Shown here piece after piece: positions 41,580 through 50,497 of a stretch of 64,000 nucleotides of DNA; position 1 is the stretch's first letter, and each line of letters begins with the position of its first letter. Origin of the DNA: Dermabacter sp. p3-SID358 (GTDB taxonomy: Bacteria; Actinomycetota; Actinomycetes; Actinomycetales; Dermabacteraceae); assembly GCF_025147465.1 (NCBI RefSeq), contig NZ_JALXOZ010000010.1, positions 29,919 through 93,918 of the forward strand, read 5' to 3'. The notes below the pieces were generated by a model. That model saw only the letters and a program-made list of their open reading frames with translations. It did not search any database and was not told the DNA's origin. The position numbers and the translations under genes were made by a program.

Positions 41580-42800
41580 ATGAGCACCGCCCCACCGCCG
41601 AAAGCCCTTGGGCCTTCGAGCGCACGCGAGGTTGCCCGATACGCCTCGTATACGCGCTGGTCCGTTGCCCTCGCCGCCCCGACGCTGTGGATCATCTTCG
41701 CCTTCCCCCTCTTTACGAACCTTCACCGCTATGGCGAGCATGCTTTGCCTCTCGTTGGCTTTTCCCTTGGCTCGGCAGCGCTCGCGACTTTTGTCACCGT
41801 CCCACTCATGCGCGAGGGCGCGCTTTACCTGAAGCCCACCACGATGGCGAGACCACGAGGCACGCGAGTGAGCCTCGTCGCCATCACGGTCAGCTGGGCG
41901 GTGTGCCTGCTCCTCACGTGGATCACTAACGAGGTGCTCTCCGTGTGGGCCGGCATGTACGCCATGTTTTGCAGCGCGCTCTTTGCGCTCGCGCACGCTC
42001 CTTGGATGAAGCGCAAGTGGCTTGTCGCGACCGTGGCAATTGCCCTCACCTGCGTCCTCTCGCACGGTTTCGCCTCCGGAACCATCTTCGCGATGATCCT
42101 CGTGCCCTACGCGTTTCTCTTTGCCACGGTCTCGGCCCTGTGGGGCATCAAGGTTCTCCGCAACATGGATTACGCCCGCGAGCTTGACGCCGAACTGAAG
42201 GTCAGCGAGGAACGCCTCCGCTTCGCGCAAGAGCTCCACGACACGATGGGCCAGCGCCTCGCGGCGATCAGCCTCAAATCTCAAGTAGCCCTCGCGCTCG
42301 CGGAGAAAAACAAAGATGTCACGCACGAGCTGCGCGAGCTTCAAGAGCTCGTGAAAGTCAGCACGAATGACATGCGGGACGTCGCCCACGGTTACCGTCG
42401 CCCAAACCTCGCGACCGAAATCGCCGAAGCGCGATCGCTCCTCGCGGCCGCGTCTATCACGTGTGACGCTCAAGGGGATTCGCTCGACGTTCCTGAAGAG
42501 CATAGGGAAGCCGCTGCGTGGTTCGTGCGCGAAGCCACGACGAACATTCTGCGCCACTCCCACGCGAGCCACGTGCGCCTCATTCTCACAAGGAGCGCGG
42601 TGACCCTCATCAACGACGGGGCACCGTCGCCGCCTGGGCCTCTCTCGGGACTCGCAGCGCTGCGCCAGCGCGTACACGAGAGCGGGGCGAGCATCGAAAT
42701 CGAGCATGATTCGCCCCAATTCACCGTGCGGCTATGCTTCAACGAAGGCGCGGCAGCCGTCGGACCCAACCCCACCAACGCACCCGAGGAGCGCGCATGA
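41580..42800 (+). CDS. Sensor histidine kinase, DesK/NarL-partner type
   Basis: 406 residues. About 4-6 TM helices (residues 28-190) without an extracellular sensor domain, then a HisKA_3 helix RLRFAQELHDTMGQRLAAIS with phosphoacceptor His220, and a HATPase_c domain with N-box REATTNILRHSHA and G-box SGLAALRQRV. Compact intramembrane sensors of this kind often detect membrane stress or cell-wall antibiotics. The stop overlaps the response-regulator start (ATGA). Likely controls the adjacent ABC exporter. Confidence 0.92.
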   Translation: MSTAPPPKALGPSSAREVARYASYTRWSVALAAPTLWIIFAFPLFTNLHRYGEHALPLVGFSLGSAALATFVTVPLMREGALYLKPTTMARPRGTRVSLVAITVSWAVCLLLTWITNEVLSVWAGMYAMFCSALFALAHAPWMKRKWLVATVAIALTCVLSHGFASGTIFAMILVPYAFLFATVSALWGIKVLRNMDYARELDAELKVSEERLRFAQELHDTMGQRLAAISLKSQVALALAEKNKDVTHELRELQELVKVSTNDMRDVAHGYRRPNLATEIAEARSLLAAASITCDAQGDSLDVPEEHREAAAWFVREATTNILRHSHASHVRLILTRSAVTLINDGAPSPPGPLSGLAALRQRVHESGASIEIEHDSPQFTVRLCFNEGAAAVGPNPTNAPEERA

Positions 42801-43411
42801 TCCGCATCGCCATCACCGACGATGAAACCCTCGTGGCATCCTCCCTCGCGACCCTGCTCGGGCTCGAGGAAGATTTCGAGATCGTCACCGTGTGCGGCTC
42901 GGGCGAGGAGCTGCTCGAGTGGTGGGCGCGTGAGCCGAACGGCGCCGACGTTCTCGTGTGCGACCTGCAGCTTGGCGGCATCGACGGCATCGAGACCGCG
43001 CACCGCGTACGCGAAAAGAGCCCGGGCGTGCAGGTGCTCATCGTGACGAGCCACGCCAGACCCACCGCCCTCAAGCGCGCGCTCGAGCAGGGCGTAGCGG
43101 GATTCTTGCCGAAAACATCTGATGCGAAGGAGTTCGCCGCGGCAATCCGCACCGTCCACGCGGGTCGGCGCTACCTCGACCCGGAAACAGCTGCCCTCGC
43201 GATCAACGCGAGCGACAGCCCCCTCACGGAACGGGAACGGGAGCTTCTCGAGCTTGCGGGGCACGGCCTCTCGATCGAGGATATCGCCGCCGAGGCGCAC
43301 CTCGCACCGGGCACATGCCGCAACTACCTCTCCAACGCGATGGCAAAGACCGGTGCTGGCAACCGCTTCGAGGCGTACATGGTGGCACGTGACCGGGGCT
43401 GGCTCTCGTGA
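42797..43411 (+). CDS. NarL/FixJ-family response regulator
   Basis: 204 residues. Receiver domain with acidic pocket ITDDE and phosphoacceptor Asp56 (LVCDLQLGG), switch Thr in IVTSHA and Lys in FLPKTSDA. The C-terminal LuxR-type HTH is TERERELLELAGHGLSIEDI and onward to GTCRNYLSNAMAKTG. Cognate partner of the upstream kinase, coupled by ATGA. Its own stop overlaps the next gene as GTGA. Confidence 0.94.
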   Translation: MIRIAITDDETLVASSLATLLGLEEDFEIVTVCGSGEELLEWWAREPNGADVLVCDLQLGGIDGIETAHRVREKSPGVQVLIVTSHARPTALKRALEQGVAGFLPKTSDAKEFAAAIRTVHAGRRYLDPETAALAINASDSPLTERERELLELAGHGLSIEDIAAEAHLAPGTCRNYLSNAMAKTGAGNRFEAYMVARDRGWLS

Positions 43412-44289
43412 CGGCAAAGCGCATCATTCAGGTTGAAGGGGCAACGGTCACGCGGCCCACGGGTCCTTGGACGGCCACGGTGCACGCTTTGCTCGAGCAT
43501 GTTTCAGGTAAAGGCGTCCCGGTTCCACGGCCTCTTGGGTCCGACGGTTGCCGGGAAACACTGAGCCTCGTTCCGGGTACCGGTGGGGACGAAAGATGGG
43601 GCGATGCTCATCTTTCCGTCAAAGCGTGTGCCTCGGCTGGGGCACTGCTGCGGCGCTATCACGACGCGAGTGCAAGCTTCGTACCACCTGCGGGAGCTAC
43701 GTGGATCACCGATTGCTACGTGAAAAACGACGCAGTTTCAGGAGATGATGCGAGCACCGCCGGGGTCACCGAGGTTCCTGGCACGTTCGAGGTGATCCTC
43801 CACGGCGACCCCAAACCCGGCAACATGGCGTGGAAGGGAAATGAGGCCGTCGGGTTCTTTGACTTCGATGATGCCCGACCCGGCCTGCGGGTCGATGACG
43901 TCGCCTACGCGCTCAAGTGGATCATCCCGTTCAACGGCGAAGTCGAAAAGCTGCGAGGCATTGATGAGGGTGAAGAGTCGGCGATGCGCGAGCGCGCGGC
44001 GGCTTTCCTTCGTGGCTACGGCTGGCAGGGCCCTTTTGATGTTGCGACCCTCGCCGTCGGCGCGCACGAACGCTCGATCGACGAGATCGAGTGGGGCGCC
44101 GCGGGTGGTCTCGAGCCTCAACGCACATGGGTCGCTTCAGGCGACGTTGCCGCCTGGCGGGCGGAACTCCCCGAACTCGGCGCAATCGCGCGCCGCGTCT
44201 TCCCCGCTCCCCTCCGGGTCCCCGCCGACCCCGGGATCCACACCCCTCTCAGGGTCGCTGCCGCTTTCAGGGTGAAGAAAAGAGGCTAG
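43408..44289 (+). CDS. Aminoglycoside phosphotransferase-family kinase
   Basis: 293 residues, protein-kinase-like APH fold. The Brenner-type catalytic loop VILHGDPKPGNMAW (Asp in HGD) and metal motif GFFDFDDARPG are present. The N-terminal nucleotide lobe is short and lacks an obvious Lys-containing strand. Substrate may be a small metabolite or an antibiotic. GTG start overlaps the response regulator stop. The last eight codons (FRVKKRG) run into hairpin repeat copy 3, so the repeat appears to have set the C-terminus. Confidence 0.85.
   Translation: MTAKRIIQVEGATVTRPTGPWTATVHALLEHVSGKGVPVPRPLGSDGCRETLSLVPGTGGDERWGDAHLSVKACASAGALLRRYHDASASFVPPAGATWITDCYVKNDAVSGDDASTAGVTEVPGTFEVILHGDPKPGNMAWKGNEAVGFFDFDDARPGLRVDDVAYALKWIIPFNGEVEKLRGIDEGEESAMRERAAAFLRGYGWQGPFDVATLAVGAHERSIDEIEWGAAGGLEPQRTWVASGDVAAWRAELPELGAIARRVFPAPLRVPADPGIHTPLRVAAAFRVKKRG
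43538..43552 (+). repeat. Near copy of the dispersed 15-base motif, inside a CDS
   Basis: GGTCCGACGGTTGCC, one base from the exact motif, within the APH-family gene (encodes GSDGCR). Confidence 0.45.
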
Positions 44290-44333
44290 GCAACCCTTGA
44301 AACGGGGCACAACGTCGTTTTTCTATACCTTGA
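44267..44333. repeat. Hairpin repeat, copy 3
   Basis: TCAGGGTGAAGAAAAGAGG (44267) pairs imperfectly with GTTTTTCTATACCTTGA, and the core ACAACGTCGTTTTTC (44309-44323) is identical to copy 4. It overlaps the end of the APH-family gene and precedes the convergent tagH-like gene. Confidence 0.65.
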
Positions 44334-44383
44334 ACGTCAGGGGTTCGGCGGGCGGATGGGCCAGACGGGGCGGGGCAGGCGCC

Positions 44384-45244
44384 TTACTTCAGGTTGGCGC
44401 CTGACGACGCATTCGTGCGGCGATCCACGAACTCCTGGTAGGCATCGGCAACCTCATCCACGTCACCGTCGGCCACGAGCACGCCTTTCTCAATCCACAG
44501 AGCGCGCGTGCACATGGCGCGTACGGACGCGAGAGAGTGCGACACGAAGAAGACGGTGCCCGCGGATTCGCGGATCTCCTCAATCCTCGCCATGCTCTTC
44601 TTGCGGAAGGACGCATCGCCCGTCGCAAGTGCCTCGTCGATCATGAGGATCTCGGGGCTGCGAATCGTCGAAATCGCGAACCGCAAGCGCGAGGCCATGC
44701 CCGAGGAATACGAGGTCATCGGCAGATAGAGGAAGTCGCCGAGCTCGGCGAAGTCCGCCACGTGCTGAACGCTATCGCGCACCTCTTTGGACGAGAGGCC
44801 GAGGGCGAGCCCACCGATCATGATGTTGCGCTCACCGGTGAGGCGCGGAAGCATCGCGGCGTTGACACCAAGAAGCTCCGGTTCCGCCGACGTGTACACG
44901 CGACCTTCGGTCGGGGGGAGGAGCCCGGCGATTGCGCGCAAGAGCGTGGATTTACCCGAACCGTTCGTGCCCAGAATCGCTACGGATTCACCGTGGTGAG
45001 CCACGAACGACACGCCCTTGACGGCAGGCACGTGAGTGATGGGGCCCGTGCTGGGGCGCCCGAGACTGATCGCCTTATCCCACAGGCTCTTGCGCTGCTT
45101 CGCCGTGCCGCCACGGCGGCCACCGAACACGCGATAGGTGATGTACAGGTCGTCGGCAATGACCGACGGCGGCCCCAACGGCTTGCGCTCGACTTTCTTC
45201 GGAAGAATGCTCGGGTCAATTTCGAAGTCAATATCCTCAGTCAC
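44384..45244 (-). CDS. TagH/RfbE-type polysaccharide ABC exporter ATPase
   Basis: 286 residues. Walker A GTNGSGKST near 107, and the atypical signature YSSGMASRLRFAIS (SSGM in place of SGGQ), which is diagnostic of teichoic-acid and O-antigen exporter ATPases, then Walker B ILMIDEALATGD. The N-terminal 75 residues precede the domain as in TagH. It energises export of a lipid-linked polymer. GTG 45244 overlaps the permease gene by 8 bases. Together they head the surface-glycan locus. Confidence 0.92.
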   Translation of the reverse strand: MTEDIDFEIDPSILPKKVERKPLGPPSVIADDLYITYRVFGGRRGGTAKQRKSLWDKAISLGRPSTGPITHVPAVKGVSFVAHHGESVAILGTNGSGKSTLLRAIAGLLPPTEGRVYTSAEPELLGVNAAMLPRLTGERNIMIGGLALGLSSKEVRDSVQHVADFAELGDFLYLPMTSYSSGMASRLRFAISTIRSPEILMIDEALATGDASFRKKSMARIEEIRESAGTVFFVSHSLASVRAMCTRALWIEKGVLVADGDVDEVADAYQEFVDRRTNASSGANLK

Positions 45245-46169
45245 GTCCGTACGTCTCCTCGACTCGCCAGAAGAAAACGAAGCCGATCGCGAAGGTGCCA
45301 AGAGCCCACGCAACCGCCTCGAGCCACAGCATCGGCGTCATGGGAATCAGGCTTTCGTTGCCAAAGACCGCGCGGAAGAGCTCCAGGTAGATCGCGAGAG
45401 GCTGGTGCAAGAGGATCGGCTTGATCCACATGCCGTCGGGCACCATCGCGCTCAGAAGGAACATGCCGCCCGAGGCATACCGACCGAGGGTAAGGAAGAA
45501 CGGCAGCGCATTTGCGATATCGGGGGCACGCGCACCGAGACGAGCGAAGAACAGGGTCACACCGGCAGAAAAGGTCGCGAGAAGCAGCGCTGCAAACGGC
45601 AGCAATAGCCAGGACCACGTGGGGAGCACGACTCCCATGCCGGGCAAAAGGCCAGTGACCATCGCCATGATCATCATGGCGACGAGAATGGGCACGAATA
45701 GCACCACTTCGGTCATGACGGAGGCGAGCGGCACGATCGCTCGCGGGAAGCGGTGCGAGCGAATCAGTTGCATATTTGTGGGGATCGAGTTGATACCCGA
45801 CATCACCGACGTCTGGAAAAGGGTGTAGCTAAACGTCCCAATGGTGATGAAGGCCGCACGGTTATCAATTCCCGGGGCGCTGCCATGGAACAGGAAGCCG
45901 AAAATCACCACGTAAATCGCAGCATCCAGAATCGGGCGCAGGATCGCCCACGCTTGCCCGAGGTAGGAACCCTGATTGCGGGAGTACGCGCGAGAGGCGG
46001 AAAGATGCCAAATGAAGGAGCGGCGCTGCCATACCTGAGCGATGTACCGACCAAGTGGCGGCCGCACGCCCATTTCCCTCAGGCCCGATTTGCTCGCGAG
46101 TTCCGCGGCCTCCGCCGAACTCAATCGCGGAGATAACTCCACGTGGGGCTTGGTCTCAGCCACAATCAT
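45237..46169 (-). CDS. TagG-type polysaccharide ABC exporter permease
   Basis: 310 residues, ABC-2 fold with six TM helices. The amphipathic N-terminal helix precedes RNQGSYLGQAWAILRPILDA, a hallmark of TagG/Wzm permeases, and PLASVMTEVVLFVPILVAMM follows. Partner of the downstream ATPase for moving the undecaprenyl-linked glycan outward. ATG 46169, divergent from the GT2 gene with a 63-base gap. Confidence 0.92.
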   Translation of the reverse strand: MIVAETKPHVELSPRLSSAEAAELASKSGLREMGVRPPLGRYIAQVWQRRSFIWHLSASRAYSRNQGSYLGQAWAILRPILDAAIYVVIFGFLFHGSAPGIDNRAAFITIGTFSYTLFQTSVMSGINSIPTNMQLIRSHRFPRAIVPLASVMTEVVLFVPILVAMMIMAMVTGLLPGMGVVLPTWSWLLLPFAALLLATFSAGVTLFFARLGARAPDIANALPFFLTLGRYASGGMFLLSAMVPDGMWIKPILLHQPLAIYLELFRAVFGNESLIPMTPMLWLEAVAWALGTFAIGFVFFWRVEETYGRD

Positions 46170-46232
46170 GCTCCTATGGGCCTGCTGCCGCGTCTCATTT
46201 TTCTCGCGCCCTGTTCGCTATGATCTGTCGGT

Positions 46233-47027
46233 GTGAATCACCGTGACCCGTCGACGCCGCTCGTGAGTGTCATCATGCCGGTCTTTAACGGCAATGCGAC
46301 CTTACACCAGTCGATGATGAGCATTCTAAGGCAATCAGTAGAGGATCTGGAGCTCATCGTCGTCGACGACGGCTCGAGTGATGACTCCGTGCATATCGCC
46401 GAGCGCCTCGCGCAGACGGATGATCGAGTGCGCCTCGAGCGCAGGGAGAAAAGCGGCGGCCCCGCGGCGGCACGCAACACCGGAATCGTGAAGGCCAAGG
46501 GGCAGTACCTGGCCTTTTGCGACGCCGACGACATGTGGCTCCCTCACAAACTTGAGCGTCAGCTCGAATGCGCGAAGCGTTCGGGCGCCGCTTTGATCTA
46601 CAGCTCCTACCACCGGATCGCACCGAGCTTCCGTGCGAGCGCTGAGGCCTTTGAGCCGGAGGGGCGCGTGGTGTGCGTGCCGACGAAGCTCACACACGAG
46701 GAACTTCTCGCGGGAAACAAGATTGGCAACCTGACCGCGATGGTGAACCTTTCCGTCACCGGGCCGGTGACGATGACAGACCGCCCCGGCGCGGAGGACT
46801 GGGCGCTGTGGCTCGAGATCACCCGAAGGTTTGGGGCAGCACGCGGGATCGAGGAACCGCTCGCGCTCTATCGCGCCGAACAGAAGGGCTCGCATTCCAA
46901 TGATCGACTCCGGGCTATCCGCGCGGTGTGGCGCGTTCTGCGGGAACAGGAAAACGTGCCACGATGGAAAGCCGCCTGGTACTTAATGAGAAGCTCCATC
47001 GCTGCATTGAGGAAGTCCAGGATCTAA
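46233..47027 (+). CDS. Family 2 glycosyltransferase
   Basis: 264 residues. VSVIMPVFNGNATLHQSMMS, IVVDDGSSDDS, GPAAARNTGI and FCDADDMW (DxD-type metal site) are the GT-A/GT2 landmarks. No TM segment. Likely adds an early sugar to the polymer handled by the neighbouring TagGH-like exporter. GTG start at 46233. It precedes the large glycosyltransferase gene by 27 bases, so they are co-transcribed. Confidence 0.9.
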   Translation: MNHRDPSTPLVSVIMPVFNGNATLHQSMMSILRQSVEDLELIVVDDGSSDDSVHIAERLAQTDDRVRLERREKSGGPAAARNTGIVKAKGQYLAFCDADDMWLPHKLERQLECAKRSGAALIYSSYHRIAPSFRASAEAFEPEGRVVCVPTKLTHEELLAGNKIGNLTAMVNLSVTGPVTMTDRPGAEDWALWLEITRRFGAARGIEEPLALYRAEQKGSHSNDRLRAIRAVWRVLREQENVPRWKAAWYLMRSSIAALRKSRI

Positions 47028-47054
47028 AAAAACCGCATGGGTAGGTAGCGAAAC

Positions 47055-50000
47055 ATGATTCTGATTTGTACGAACGAGTTGGCGGGGCCGACCGGCTACC
47101 ACAAATCGGTGGTGCAGCTCGCGAATGGTCTGCACCAAACCGGCTACCCCGTGGCGGTCAAGGCTTTCTTGGGCGGCGGCAACGTGTGGGATCGGATGCT
47201 GCCCTCGTGGCCGCTCGATGAGGGCATTCCCGCGTTCACCGTGCGTGCTCTACCTGCCGATGGTGGCTCACTGCTTCATCGAGGCGTCCACCCCGAGTAT
47301 TCGGGCAACCTCGGCGCACTGCGCTTTTCCTTCACCGCAAATCAGGTTGGCGTACTGCGGCAACTCAACGACGTGCTCGATGACAACGACACGATCGTGT
47401 TCACCAACCCCGTCCAGGCTCTCGCCTTCCAGTACGCGTTGGGCGACGCTCAACGTCGACCGAAGACGGTACTGCAGATCCACGGCGACTACGCCCACCA
47501 CAAGGAGCTGTGGGAGCCACTCAAGTCGGTTCGCGACTGTATTGATCGGTTGCAAACCGTTGCCGATGGGCTACGCGCGCAATTCATCGACCTTTTCGGC
47601 GAATCCAACGTCGTATTCATTCCGAACTTCCCGGGCGAGGGCAAAACAGCAATCCCGCGCGTGGCGCACGAGGGCGTCAACATCGTGCTCCCGGCATCGC
47701 TGCAGCACCGAAAGAACCAGCTCGATGCCGTGCGCTCGCTCGCGAAGATCAATGATGATTCAGTGCGACTCAGCCTCTGGGGTTCGGCACATCCGCTCAA
47801 CCCCTACGTGAGCGCTGTTCGCGAGGAAATCTCGCAGCTCGGGCTCAAGGACCGCGTGCACATTTGCGGCTACGGCTCCGAACAGGACGTGTACTCCGAA
47901 GCGGACATCGTACTCATGACATCGCTTTCCGAGGGCTTCCCGTATCCCTTGCTCGAGTCGATGAGTCATTCACTGCCCGTCGTCGCCTACGACTTTGACT
48001 TCGGCGCGCGCGAAGCCATCGAGGACGGCCGCAACGGATTCCTCATCCCCATGCTCGACCTCGACCTCTTGGCCGAGCGGCTCGGCACTCTAAGTGCAGA
48101 CGCCTCTATGCGCGAGCGTTTTGGAAAAGCGGGCCGCGAGCGTTACGACGAGCATTTCTCACAAGAAGCAGTGGGCAAGCGCTACCAGGAGTTCCTCGGC
48201 CCCCACGGCCGGTTTGTCGATCTCACCGAGGCCTTCGCCGTGCGCGGCGAGGAGCCGATCTCCACCGAGCAGATCAGCCACAGGGTCAAGTGGCGGGGCC
48301 TTTCGCGCTATCACCAGATCACCGTCAAGGGCGACGCCCCCCTTCACGACATGCAGATCGACAACTCGGAACGCGCTACCACGCCCCGGGTGAAGCAGCG
48401 CGCAACCAAGCGAAGGGCAAGCACGCAAGCCGCGCACGAGACCCTGATCCAGTTCCCCGCTTTCGGCAAGGAAGTCATTTCCTACACCGCGGCGCCTGGC
48501 TTGCAAGAACGCCATTACCTCGGGCACACCACGAGCCGGCATGAGCTCGAGATCTTCGGCCACTTGCGCCGCGATGCTGACTACACCCCCGTGGACGTGC
48601 TGCATGCAGCCAAGGGCGGAGCCCAGCACGTGTCGTGGACCACCACGCCGAAGGCACTTGGAACCTTTATCGAGAAGGGCGCCGAGGCCGTCTCGTGGAA
48701 GGTTCGACAGGTCGTCACGGAACTCAACAAGCACGTTCACGCCACGCGCGAGAGCGAACAACCCACGCAAGCGATCACATTCGCCACTCCCAAGGCTGAT
48801 TCTCACCCTCCCGTCAAAGCCCCCGAGGCGAGCGTTCCGGTCGATGGTGCTGCACCGAATGCTCCGGCTCAGCCTGCAAAGGCCGACGGTGGCCTCAGTC
48901 AAGGGCTTCGCGAATTCGGCAAAGCACTAGGCCTTTCCAACAAGGTCGTGGCGAACGTGACACGCGTCGCCAAGTCCTACGCGGGATCCGGCATCAAGCT
49001 GCTGCGCAGCGCAGTCGCCGTCAAGGAATCTGTTGCCCCCCATCGCGAGATCGGCACGCACCCCTGGTTCCCGGTGACCGGAGGCACGGATAACTTCGGA
49101 ACACCAGTGAACACCGCCGGTGCGGTCACGGTCGAGCCTGGGGCGCTTACACACGCTCCGTCCGTGCTCGTACGCGGAGAATACGACCGCCTTGAGCTCC
49201 GCGATGGCCTCACCACACGCAGTTTCTCCTCCCCCTTCACGTACGGTGAGTTCTTCGATCGCCTGTGCGAAGCCGAGCGTGAGTACGGCCTTTTCGACAT
49301 CACCACCCGAAGCGGTGACTACCTGTGGGAGCTTGGCCGCTCCGCCCTCGTGATCCAGCTCGCCGAGGCTCTGGGCCTGTGGGGTGCCGCGGATGCGATT
49401 GGTGCCCCGGTGAAGCCCGAGTACGACGGTCCCAAGCGGCTCACGACAGCACCGCACGCGAAGACCGTGGTCTTCGACTACGTGCGCCGCGGGCAAAGCG
49501 GATACCGAACCGCACCGTTCATCAACGACGAAACGCTGTTCGTGGTCCAAGCCGACGCCAATGGCTACCCCGGGGTTGAGGACTCCCCCCTCGTGTATCC
49601 CTTCGCCGAGTTCACGGAGTGGAGCCGCCACTGGCGCCAGCGCTGGTCCCACCTGCGGGTACCGGAAGTTGACGCACGCCCCTTCGAGGAAGCGCTCAGC
49701 AAAGCATTCGACATGCGCGTGGACCTCGGCGACCACCTTCGCAACCGCCTCGCGAAGTTCCAGCTCGAGCGGGACTTCTTCACCCCCGTGTTTGAACGAG
49801 TGCAGCCCGAAGAGGTCATGATCGCCTCGAGCCACTGGCGGGCGGGCATCGTGCATGCCGCGCAGCGCTCCGGCGCGCTCGTGGGCGATATCCAGTACGC
49901 GCTCACGAGCCGCTACGCGCCGAGCTTCTGGTTCGGCGGCACCCCGCACTACGGCGCGACCCGCTTCCACGCATGGTCAACGATGTGGGCCGAGCGCACC

Positions 50001-50492
50001 AACGTCTACAGCGAGAGCGTGATCGTGCCGCGCGAGCAAAGCGACTTTGAGGCCGCCAAGACAGCCGTCGGCGATGCCGAGCCCCGTTGGGACCTGTGCG
50101 TGATTTCGCAACCGCGTGTACTCCGACGAATCCTCTCCTTCGTGAAGCAGACCGTTCAGAAGCGCCCCGAGCTCTCGATCGTGATCGCGCCCCATCCGGC
50201 GCAGCGCGCAATCATCGGGAAAGAAATCGCCGCCGCGGGTCTCGAGGGCAAGGTCGATATCGCGACCGAAAACACGCTCGTCACCGTGAGCAATTCCCGC
50301 ATGAGCGTGGGCACGTTCTCCACTTCACTGTGGGAGTCGGCAGCGCTCGGCAAGCCCACCTTCGTGATTGAGGTTCCCGGATTCGAAGAAACGCTGCAAG
50401 ACGTGGAATCGGGACTGTTCCGCCTCGCGAATTCGCCGGCGGATTTGGTGCCGTTCGAGGTCCCGGAGTCGCGTCACCAGATCTTCGCGTAA
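47055..50492 (+). CDS. Large two-domain glycosyltransferase (GT4 plus nonulosonate-transferase-like GT-B)
   Basis: 1145 residues. Residues 1-385 form a retaining GT4 enzyme (donor-site motif SEGFPYPLLESMSH near 295). Residues 390-620 are beta-rich and then a basic/Ala/Pro linker. Residues 660-1145 form a second GT-B-like unit with an IVIAPHPAQRA motif near 1047 and SVGTFSTSLWESAALGKPT near 1085, an arrangement like bacterial sialyl- and polysialyltransferases, whose HP motif binds the CMP-sugar. The neighbouring Pse genes make it a candidate pseudaminyltransferase that builds a repeating disaccharide. No TM helices. Domain roles are inference. Confidence 0.75.
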   Translation: MILICTNELAGPTGYHKSVVQLANGLHQTGYPVAVKAFLGGGNVWDRMLPSWPLDEGIPAFTVRALPADGGSLLHRGVHPEYSGNLGALRFSFTANQVGVLRQLNDVLDDNDTIVFTNPVQALAFQYALGDAQRRPKTVLQIHGDYAHHKELWEPLKSVRDCIDRLQTVADGLRAQFIDLFGESNVVFIPNFPGEGKTAIPRVAHEGVNIVLPASLQHRKNQLDAVRSLAKINDDSVRLSLWGSAHPLNPYVSAVREEISQLGLKDRVHICGYGSEQDVYSEADIVLMTSLSEGFPYPLLESMSHSLPVVAYDFDFGAREAIEDGRNGFLIPMLDLDLLAERLGTLSADASMRERFGKAGRERYDEHFSQEAVGKRYQEFLGPHGRFVDLTEAFAVRGEEPISTEQISHRVKWRGLSRYHQITVKGDAPLHDMQIDNSERATTPRVKQRATKRRASTQAAHETLIQFPAFGKEVISYTAAPGLQERHYLGHTTSRHELEIFGHLRRDADYTPVDVLHAAKGGAQHVSWTTTPKALGTFIEKGAEAVSWKVRQVVTELNKHVHATRESEQPTQAITFATPKADSHPPVKAPEASVPVDGAAPNAPAQPAKADGGLSQGLREFGKALGLSNKVVANVTRVAKSYAGSGIKLLRSAVAVKESVAPHREIGTHPWFPVTGGTDNFGTPVNTAGAVTVEPGALTHAPSVLVRGEYDRLELRDGLTTRSFSSPFTYGEFFDRLCEAEREYGLFDITTRSGDYLWELGRSALVIQLAEALGLWGAADAIGAPVKPEYDGPKRLTTAPHAKTVVFDYVRRGQSGYRTAPFINDETLFVVQADANGYPGVEDSPLVYPFAEFTEWSRHWRQRWSHLRVPEVDARPFEEALSKAFDMRVDLGDHLRNRLAKFQLERDFFTPVFERVQPEEVMIASSHWRAGIVHAAQRSGALVGDIQYALTSRYAPSFWFGGTPHYGATRFHAWSTMWAERTNVYSESVIVPREQSDFEAAKTAVGDAEPRWDLCVISQPRVLRRILSFVKQTVQKRPELSIVIAPHPAQRAIIGKEIAAAGLEGKVDIATENTLVTVSNSRMSVGTFSTSLWESAALGKPTFVIEVPGFEETLQDVESGLFRLANSPADLVPFEVPESRHQIFA

Positions 50493-50497
50493 CGCCC